Assembly (NCBI GenBank): GCA_964343305.1 | Contig: CAYFJO010000515.1 | Span: 1-7,349, forward strand | Source of the DNA: CAYFJO01 sp964343305 | GTDB lineage: Bacteria; Planctomycetota; Planctomycetia; Pirellulales; Pirellulaceae | DNA length: 7,349 bases | Direction: 5' to 3' | Shown here: piece by piece, positions 1 to 4,828 of the stretch | Position numbering within the stretch: the first letter of the stretch is position 1 | Layout: every line of letters starts with the position of its first letter | The notes under the pieces: model-generated | What the model saw: the letters and a program-made list of their open reading frames with translations, nothing else | What the model was told of the DNA's origin: nothing | The model's database searches: none | Position numbers and translations under genes: made by a program

Positions 1-10
1 TTCGCAGGGC

Positions 11-181
11 TCAAATTCTAAAGCGTTCCATTAACTGCGCCGGTCTCAATAGTTGATTGTACAACTCTTGCTTTGCTGCTTCATCACAGGTACTGGCCGT
101 GCCCCCGCAACCCATCATTAACGCGGTTGCTGGAATCAAGATGGCGGTTTAAGAAATGAACGCAGTGAAAAAAAGTGCCAT
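11..181 (-). pseudogene. Possible broken small-lipoprotein gene (in-frame stop in the signal peptide)
   Basis: On the minus strand an ATG at 181-179 is preceded by a purine-rich Shine-Dalgarno-like stretch (GGAAGGGGAAC). It opens MALFFTAFIS and meets a TAA at 151-149. The same frame continues TAILIPATALMMGCGG, a hydrophobic run ending in a lipobox-like LMMGC, and then about 30 polar residues to a TGA at 13-11. Start, hydrophobic core, lipobox and mature part therefore share one frame broken by one stop codon. Whole, it would be a lipoprotein of about 56 residues. Against this, the n-region lacks the usual Lys or Arg, and a TTG at 139-137 could start a shorter 42-residue ORF. The stop may be a true nonsense mutation, a sequence error or a sign that this is not a gene. 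I recognise no family. Confidence 0.3.
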
Positions 182-512
182 GAGTTCCCCTTCCAGTCTT
201 TGCTTGAAAGCGATATTCGACACCGCAACTCGGAATTCCTAAACAGGCGATCAAAATGATGATGATTTCTCCAGTTCACAATGCTTTTTTGACTCGCGGC
301 CATTTTCGAACTACGTTTTTGATTAGACACATCAAAACACTTTTCCACTTTCTCAGCGTTCGCTGAATCCATCTCGAAACGGCAAGACGGTCGTGAGGCC
401 GTTTGCGCAAAGCTATGGGTCTCCTCGGAGATCGCCAGGCTACCGAAAGTTTTTGGGGCAAACCGAAACGATTCGGGGCAGCAATTGGTGACTATTTCCA
501 GGAGAGTTTCTC
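182..512. other. Non-coding stretch upstream of the first plus-strand gene
   Basis: No convincing gene is seen on either strand. The short open frames here have no family signature and poor start contexts. Two structures are visible: an inverted repeat AAACGGC/GCCGTTT (377-383 and 398-404, 14-nt loop) and an imperfect 20-bp tandem repeat at 441-480. The stretch presumably holds the promoter of the gene starting at 513, but I cannot place it with confidence. Confidence 0.5.
441..480 (+). promoter_or_regulatory. Imperfect 20-bp direct repeat in the leader of the hairpin-repeat gene
   Basis: Two adjacent 20-bp units, 441-460 and 461-480, match at 15 of 20 positions. Each contains ACCGAAA, and 13 bp after the start of that motif each contains GGGGCA. 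A 20-bp period is about two helical turns, so both copies face the same side of the DNA, as expected for a paired protein-binding site. The repeat ends 20 bp before the Shine-Dalgarno site. An operator role is inference. The same segment holds a weak sigma28-like element (GAAAGTTT, 9 bp, ACCGAAAC), but the spacing is short of the usual 11. Confidence 0.25.
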
Positions 513-1907
513 ATGCGCGTTCTTGACGCTCACCGAGTGCACTTGCCGAAACTCAAGAGCTTGCGCCATCCGCAGCAACCCGCTCCGTCGACCAGTGGCA
601 AGCCGCAACGTGAGCAGAACGCCAAAGCACAGAACGCCCCGCGTGTAGAACTTTCGCGTCAAGAACGGGTCGAGCGGCTAAAAAACAATCTTTCGAAGCT
701 GGAAAGGAACAACACCAGCGGCCGTTTCGACAAACGCATCTCGAATCTCAAGAACAAGATCGAGCGGTTGCAAAATCCGCCGAAAAAGAAGGTCGATCCG
801 CGGAAGCAGCAGTTGTCACAGTTGAACAAACGCCTGAAGTATCTCAAAAGCAACAACAAGGACGGTTCGCATAACGGGCAGATCGCCGTGGTCAAGAAAC
901 GAATCGGCAGCATTCGTAAACAGTTGACCAAGGAACGAATCGGCGAAATCGAAGAACGAATCGGCCAGATGCAGGCAAAAAATGCGGACGGCCGTTATGA
1001 CGACAAGATTGCCAAGCTCGAAAAGAACGTTGCAAAACTGCAAAAAAACCTACAAAAAAAGCCCGTGGATCCGAGAAGAAAGCAACTCGCCGGGCTGAAA
1101 AAGGAACTTCGCCAGTTACGCAAGAACAACAAAAACGGCTCCAACAGTCAACAAATTGCAAACGTCAAGGACGAAATCAAATCCATCCAGAACGATTTGC
1201 GTGGCGAACAGATTACGAAATTGGAAAATCGCATTGGCCAGCTACGCCAGAAGAATACGGATGGCAAGTTGGACAGCAAGATCGCGAAGTTAGAAAAATC
1301 GTTGAAAAAGCTCGTCGATCGACAGGCCAAGGCCACTGGCCAAACGAGCACGGCGTCGGCGGACAAACTCAATTTGACGCTCAAAGATGCCCAGGACGCG
1401 GCGAAGAAGTTGGTCGATCAATTAAAGAAGGCCAATGAGCTGGCGAAGCAAGACCCGTCGCAAACGACCCCGAAGACCGATGTCGTGAAGCCGGCTGAGG
1501 ACTCGATCGGTCTCTCAGACAAACTCGCGGCGCTCAACGACAAGCTCGACGCGCTGCAAAAAAGGTACGACAATTTGAAACTGGTTGTTGGCGAAATGGA
1601 GTCGTTGACGAATAAGTTTGGAGATGTCTTGAAAGGCGTTTTCTCGAGCCAAAGTCGATTTCACAACGCAATCTTTACGCGAAATCTGCAATATGCATTG
1701 AAGTTTGCCACCAAGACCAGCATGATGCTTAACGCGTTCGACAATCAAAATCAGAACGACCATACCAGGCTCTTACGCAGCCTCTTGGCTGCTGCTGGTC
1801 AGGTCGGTGGACAGAGCTTTTCGTCGGGCATCGGTGTCGCGTTCGGTAATTCCAATTTTTCTTTTGGCGTTCCACGTGCCGGATCCAATATCAATTCTCT
1901 GGCGTAA
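513..1907 (+). CDS. Lysine-rich helical-hairpin repeat protein, candidate flagellar-exported accessory protein
   Basis: I do not recognise a named family for this 464-residue protein. The start is supported by GGAG at 501-504, 8 nt before the ATG. Residues 1-48 are basic and probably disordered (MRVLDAHRVHLPKLKSLR), with no hydrophobic signal peptide. Residues 49-276 hold five repeats of 45-46 residues. Each looks like two charged amphipathic helices joined by an Asn/Gly turn (NNTSG, NNKDG, KNADG, NNKNG, KNTDG, with glycines at 70, 118, 160, 209 and 251). The repeats alternate in two types, A-B-A-B-A, and the B type begins DPR[KR]. Residues 277-330 are Lys/Ala-rich and then Pro/Thr-rich. Residues 333-380 look like a coiled coil. 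The tail (381-464) is Phe/Gly/Ser/Asn-rich and ends GSNINSLA. The C-terminal region resembles that of the next gene. Its position upstream of a flagellin and its flagellin-like N-terminus suggest export by the flagellar type III system. That is inference; a cytoplasmic or cell-envelope scaffold role is also possible. Confidence 0.85.
   Translation: MRVLDAHRVHLPKLKSLRHPQQPAPSTSGKPQREQNAKAQNAPRVELSRQERVERLKNNLSKLERNNTSGRFDKRISNLKNKIERLQNPPKKKVDPRKQQLSQLNKRLKYLKSNNKDGSHNGQIAVVKKRIGSIRKQLTKERIGEIEERIGQMQAKNADGRYDDKIAKLEKNVAKLQKNLQKKPVDPRRKQLAGLKKELRQLRKNNKNGSNSQQIANVKDEIKSIQNDLRGEQITKLENRIGQLRQKNTDGKLDSKIAKLEKSLKKLVDRQAKATGQTSTASADKLNLTLKDAQDAAKKLVDQLKKANELAKQDPSQTTPKTDVVKPAEDSIGLSDKLAALNDKLDALQKRYDNLKLVVGEMESLTNKFGDVLKGVFSSQSRFHNAIFTRNLQYALKFATKTSMMLNAFDNQNQNDHTRLLRSLLAAAGQVGGQSFSSGIGVAFGNSNFSFGVPRAGSNINSLA
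657..1340 (+). repeat. Five coding repeats of 135-138 bp (45-46 residues), alternating A-B-A-B-A
   Basis: Units lie at about 657-794 (A1), 795-932 (B1), 933-1067 (A2), 1068-1205 (B2) and 1206-1340 (A3). They are clear in protein but diverged in DNA, so the expansion is old. The marker is the mid-unit turn N-x-[DNS]-G-[RSK] followed four or five residues later by Ile. Turn glycines are spaced 48, 42, 49 and 42 residues apart. The higher-order unit is therefore an A+B pair of about 91 residues. B units start DPRKQQL or DPRRKQL; A2 and A3 share IAKLEK after the turn. Confidence 0.8.
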
Positions 1908-2145
1908 AGGTTAGAACGCTTCTTAATTCGCTCTTCCAACTTTTCTTTGACTCTCGCCCAATCGTAACGTACGTTTTCGATAGGTCACACTCGTCCTACA
2001 ACTTCTCTGTTACATCTTTTTCTGGTTTTCAACCATTTCTGGGGCAGCCAAGCACAGGCAAATCGTCAATTGATCGTCGGATACTCCGTCGCTGATCTGG
2101 CAAGGAGCGTCCGGACGATCGCTTGCGCCCCGAGGAGACAGCACC
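1908..2145. other. 238-bp spacer between the two accessory genes
   Basis: No gene is visible. The spacer contains a perfect 10-bp palindrome AACGTACGTT (1966-1975), the TGGTT-TTC-AACCA inverted repeat (2023-2035), a GGGGCAGC word also found at 475-482, and a second perfect palindrome CGTCCGGACG (2108-2117). GAGGAG at 2132-2137 is the Shine-Dalgarno site, 8 nt before the ATG at 2146. I see no GC-rich stem with a T-run, so there is no clear terminator for the upstream gene. Confidence 0.5.
2023..2035 (+). promoter_or_regulatory. Inverted repeat TGGTT-TTC-AACCA, also present before the flagellin
   Basis: A perfect 5-bp inverted repeat lies 110 bp before the ATG of the second accessory gene. The wider words match the flagellin leader: T-rich, then GGTT, TTCAACCA and TTTC (compare 3315-3328). 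Occurrence in two consecutive leaders and not in the flanking genes suggests a shared operator or RNA element. The stem is too short and AT-rich for an intrinsic terminator. Confidence 0.3.
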
Positions 2146-3253
2146 ATGCGCATCGGGGCACATCGGAGTGTATCGCTACAAAGTTTCAAGAATCGCGTTG
2201 GGGAGAATGATCGCCGTTCGGTGAAATCACGGGGAGAAGAGAAAAGCCATAAGGCACGTTCGAAGGAACCATCCGCGAAGAGCGTCTCGAACGACGACAA
2301 TCAAAGTGAGTCTAAAGAGACCGCGGCGAATGCGGTCAAGCGGTTTGGCAAGGTGTTGGCCCACTTCGTGAGTCAATCCAAGGACGCTGGCAAGATTGAT
2401 CGTAAGGAAGAAGAGTCAGGCAAGGCTCACGATCACAAAAAGGGACACAAGGTCGAAGTGAATCTGAAGGTTCAAGGCGGTAAAAATCCAACCTCGAAAT
2501 CTAAGCCAGGACTGACACCGCAACCTACGCCCAAGCCGAGTCCAGAAGTGGTGCCGGATCCCNNNNNNNNNNNNNNNNNNNNNNNNNNNNNNNNNNNNNN
2601 NNNNNNNNNNNNNNNNNNNNNNNNNNNNNNNNNNNNNNNNNNNNNNNNNNNNNNNNNNNNNNAAGCTGACACCAGATCCCAAGCTGACACCAGATCCCAA
2701 GCTGACACCAGATCCCAAGCTGACACCAGATCCCACACCGGCACCAATCCCAGATCCGATCTCACCAGATCCTACACCAATTCCGGTGCCTGAACCGCTA
2801 CCCACGCCGATTCCTTCTCCCTCGCCCACGACGGACGTCAGCAAGCAAATCGACGAGTTGACGGCCAGGCTGGGGGACCTTTCCGAGCAGGTCAGCGATT
2901 TGACGAAGGTCGTCGAGAGTTTCGAAAAGCTGGCGGCCAAATTCTCGGAACTCATCGACAATGGTTTCGGCGGCGGAGATACGAACGTCATTCTGGCCAA
3001 TGCCGGAGCCGCAACGAATTTTGCCCGCAAGGGATATCAGGTCCTCCAGATGCTCCACGGGCCCGTCGGACAAAACGGTAGTTTCGGCAATATCGGCAAA
3101 ACATTCTCAGCCGCAACCAACAGTCTGCAGCAGCAGGGACAGTTTAGTTCTGGGTTTAGCGATCCAGGAAAGGTTAGTCGCGTCCAAAATGTTCTGAAGG
3201 CAGCCCAAGCAGCTCAAAGTGGGCTGGGCAGTTTGTTGGATAATTCGGCGTAG
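2146..3253 (+). CDS. Proline-rich stalk and coiled-coil protein, candidate flagellar-exported accessory protein (interrupted by assembly gap)
   Basis: No named family is recognised. The ATG at 2146 has GAGGAG 8 nt upstream. The visible N-terminal 139 residues start MRIGAHRSVSLQSFKNR, are basic and charged without a signal peptide, and end in a Pro/Thr stretch finishing VPDP at 2562. After 100 N the other coding part resumes in a different nominal frame at 2663 with four KLTPDP repeats. It continues with a Pro-rich stretch to about 2830, a coiled coil (about 2834-2962) and an Ala/Gly/Asn/Gln-rich tail ending LLDNSA. I treat both halves as one gene: the same PDP motif flanks the gap, the second half has no credible start of its own (only a GTG at 2786 inside the Pro stretch), and the frame change equals the arbitrary gap length (100 = 1 modulo 3). 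At least 335 residues are visible. The tail resembles that of the preceding protein. The layout suggests an extended stalk presenting a coiled-coil head, possibly filament-associated (inference). Confidence 0.8.
2563..2662. other. Assembly gap of exactly 100 N inside a tandem repeat
   Basis: A round 100-N run is a common placeholder for a gap of unknown size. It begins after a GATCCC word and ends before AAGCTGACACCAGATCCC, so the missing DNA is most likely more copies of the 18-bp repeat that defeated assembly. The placeholder produces a false frameshift: reading straight through gives a spurious tail ending at 2793. Confidence 0.9.
2663..2734 (+). repeat. Four perfect 18-bp tandem repeats encoding KLTPDP
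   Basis: The unit AAGCTGACACCAGATCCC occurs four times without a mismatch and then decays into CACCGGCACC and further Pro-rich codons. Nucleotide identity between copies points to recent slippage or unequal exchange. The unit is 6 codons long, so copy-number change alters stalk length and keeps the frame. The true copy number is unknown because the array runs into the assembly gap. Confidence 0.95.
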
Positions 3254-3314
3254 CAGCCGACTTTTCGCGAACTGCAAAGTAGATTTGAACAACAGGAATT
3301 CCCCTTCTTTCTGT

Positions 3315-3328
3315 TGGTTGTTCAACCA
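3315..3328 (+). promoter_or_regulatory. Inverted repeat TGGTTG-TT-CAACCA in the flagellin leader
   Basis: A perfect 6-bp inverted repeat with a 2-nt centre lies 73 bp before the flagellin ATG. It is the counterpart of TGGTT-TTC-AACCA at 2023-2035, and TTCAACCA is identical in both. The compact symmetry fits a dimeric regulator site better than an RNA hairpin, because a 2-nt loop is too tight. Function is inferred. Confidence 0.3.
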
Positions 3329-3386
3329 GTTTCCACTTCACCGTGGTTTCGGCATTCCGGCGAACGCTCGCGCGTCCGGATTGTTC

Positions 3387-3391
3387 AGGAG
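3387..3391 (+). promoter_or_regulatory. Shine-Dalgarno site AGGAG that fixes the flagellin start
   Basis: AGGAG lies 10 nt before the ATG at 3402. The reading frame is open from 3219, so length alone would give a start 61 codons too early. This site and the match of MLRIGASLSAFQ to the position of a flagellin N-terminus fix the start at 3402. Confidence 0.75.
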
Positions 3392-3401
3392 CAGACACGC
3401 T

Positions 3402-4826
3402 ATGTTACGCATCGGTGCGTCACTAAGTGCATTTCAGTTGCGGATGATTCGTCGCCTGTCGAATGTCAATCAGGCGATCGCCACCAGCAACCTGCGCCTG
3501 ACCACCGGCAAACGTATCAATTCCGCGGCCGATGATCCGTCGGGTATCGTCGCCGCGTCACAGTTGCGCAGCGAACTCTATGCGACGCAGCAAGCAGGCA
3601 AAAACGTTGATCGATCCAAAGCGTTGGTCGACACCGCCGACGCGGCACTGGGGGACGTTGTCACACATTTGACGACCATTCGGGAGCAAGCTCTATCGGC
3701 GGCAGGCGGCACGTTGACTCAAGCGGAAATCGACGCTGGCCAGGCAGACATTGACGCCGCCATCGAAGCGATCAACAACATCACGCGTACGTCACACAAC
3801 GGCAAACGGTTGCTGGACGGCTCGCAAGATTTTCGGACAACCGGCGTCGACACGGCGCAAGTTGAACAGTTGACTGTTCATGGCCGGGATACAAGCACGA
3901 CATCGCAGACGATCGATCTCAATGTGACGGTCGATGCCCAACAGGCGACGTTGACTCACTCCACCGGTGGCGGCACAATCGCCAACAACGCGACCTTTAC
4001 ACTGACAGGAAACAACGGAACGTCGACCATCTCGGTGACGTCCGGCGAGCAAATCACGGCGGTTCGCGATCGTGTCAATCAAGACAGCGGGCTGACCGGC
4101 GTTACCGCGTCAGTCAACGGCAACGATCTCGTGTTTTCCAGCACCGGTCACGGCAGCAAATCATCCGCCGCGGTTCAAGTTTCGTCGGGCACATTTGCCG
4201 TCACGGGTGGGAACGGAAACGGCACGGCCAACGGCGTGGATGCCCAGGCCACCATCAACGGCAGCAACTATACCGCGGACGGATTGAAGTTCCGCTACCG
4301 CGCGAGCAATCTGAAGTTCGACGTGGAACTCGAATCGTCGCTGGGCACGGGCGCGTTGAACACGATTACCGTTTCCGGCGACGGTCTATCATTTCAAATC
4401 GATCCGTCACTTGGCCAGCCAGCCGTTTTGAGTTTGCAGAGCATCCACTCGGCATTGTTGGGCGGTCAGACCGGCCGCTTGAGCGAAGCGTCGACCGGCA
4501 GTGGAAAAAGTCTCTATGACACAGGCGGAGCGGCCGCCATCGTCGCGATCACGGATGAAGCTCTGGCGCAAGTGCAACACCAACAGGCACGAGTCGGCTC
4601 GTTTTCAAAACAAATCCTGGGGAGCGCCGGTAGCATGTTGGCCAATCAAGAAGCCAACATGGCCGAAGCGCTATCGTCCATCGAGGACGCCGACGCGGCA
4701 TTGGAAACCGCGCTGGTCGTGCAAAATCAACTGCTAGCCGACAACATCGCCTCGGCGCTCGCGATCGCTACGAGCCAACAAGCCGGCGCGGTTTCTTTGC
4801 TTCAACAACTCGCGTTGCGATTCTAA
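3402..4826 (+). CDS. Flagellin (flagellar filament subunit)
   Basis: This 474-residue protein is the subunit of the flagellar filament, exported through the flagellar type III system and polymerised under the cap. The N-terminal D0/D1 part (about 1-145) carries the hallmark TTGKRINSAADDPSG (34-48) followed by SQLRSEL, then helices and NGKRLLDG (133-140). The C-terminal D1/D0 part (about 380-474) has QQARVGSFSKQI, SSIEDADAALE and the terminal helix ending VSLLQQLALRF. The Thr/Gly/Asn-rich middle (about 165-340) is the variable surface-exposed part. A flagellin hook-IN-like segment lies near 197-245 (FTLTGNNGTSTISVTSGEQI ... GLTGVTASVNGNDLVFSS). The extreme N-terminus, MLRIGASLSAFQLRMIRR, replaces the common MxxINTN opening and resembles the two upstream proteins. 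No fliS, fliW, csrA or cap gene is adjacent. Convergent with the ankyrin gene, 2 bp between stops. I leave the symbol blank because paralogue assignment (fliC, flaA and so on) cannot be made here. Confidence 0.95.
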   Translation: MLRIGASLSAFQLRMIRRLSNVNQAIATSNLRLTTGKRINSAADDPSGIVAASQLRSELYATQQAGKNVDRSKALVDTADAALGDVVTHLTTIREQALSAAGGTLTQAEIDAGQADIDAAIEAINNITRTSHNGKRLLDGSQDFRTTGVDTAQVEQLTVHGRDTSTTSQTIDLNVTVDAQQATLTHSTGGGTIANNATFTLTGNNGTSTISVTSGEQITAVRDRVNQDSGLTGVTASVNGNDLVFSSTGHGSKSSAAVQVSSGTFAVTGGNGNGTANGVDAQATINGSNYTADGLKFRYRASNLKFDVELESSLGTGALNTITVSGDGLSFQIDPSLGQPAVLSLQSIHSALLGGQTGRLSEASTGSGKSLYDTGGAAAIVAITDEALAQVQHQQARVGSFSKQILGSAGSMLANQEANMAEALSSIEDADAALETALVVQNQLLADNIASALAIATSQQAGAVSLLQQLALRF

Positions 4827-4828
4827 AA

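Larger units (their letters stand above)
3254..3401. other. 148-bp flagellin leader
   Basis: There is no gene here, although the flagellin frame stays open back to 3219 without start support. TTGAACAAC (3285-3293) can pair with GTTGTTCAA (3317-3325) as a 9-bp stem with a 23-nt loop. This competes with the smaller TGGTTG/CAACCA hairpin at 3315-3328. GCGTCCGGA (3372-3380) repeats a word in the leader of the preceding gene (2107-2115). I see no good sigma28 or sigma54 promoter. Confidence 0.45.

Noticed and set aside
289..317. Possible sigma70 promoter TTGACT-17-TACGTT before gene 1
   Set aside because: The -35 is good but the -10 is poor (3 of 6), and it would leave an untranslated leader of about 190 nt; not enough to list.
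136..372. 78-codon minus-strand open frame upstream of the first gene
   Set aside because: It has no domain, signal peptide or good ribosome-binding site. Composition looks random, and it overlaps the better-supported lipoprotein-like frame.
445..469. Sigma28-like GAAAGTTT and ACCGAAAC before gene 1
   Set aside because: Spacing is 9 instead of 11 and the second half matches only 5 of 8; more simply explained as part of the 20-bp direct repeat.
2663..2734. CRISPR array
   Set aside because: The 18-bp units are directly adjacent with no spacers and encode a Pro-rich repeat in frame.
2663..2793. Continuation of the second gene straight through the N run (ADTRSQ repeats)
   Set aside because: This frame depends on the placeholder length of 100. 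The KLTPDP frame matches the Pro-rich sequence before the gap and leads into a long coiled-coil domain.
3285..3325. Intrinsic terminator for the stalk gene (9-bp TTGAACAAC/GTTGTTCAA stem)
   Set aside because: The stem is AT-rich, the loop is 23 nt, and no T-run follows; at most an RNA leader structure.
3219..3401. N-terminal extension of the flagellin to the first open codon
   Set aside because: It overlaps the end of the preceding gene and contains the leader motifs. AGGAG and the flagellin-type N-terminus fix the start at 3402.
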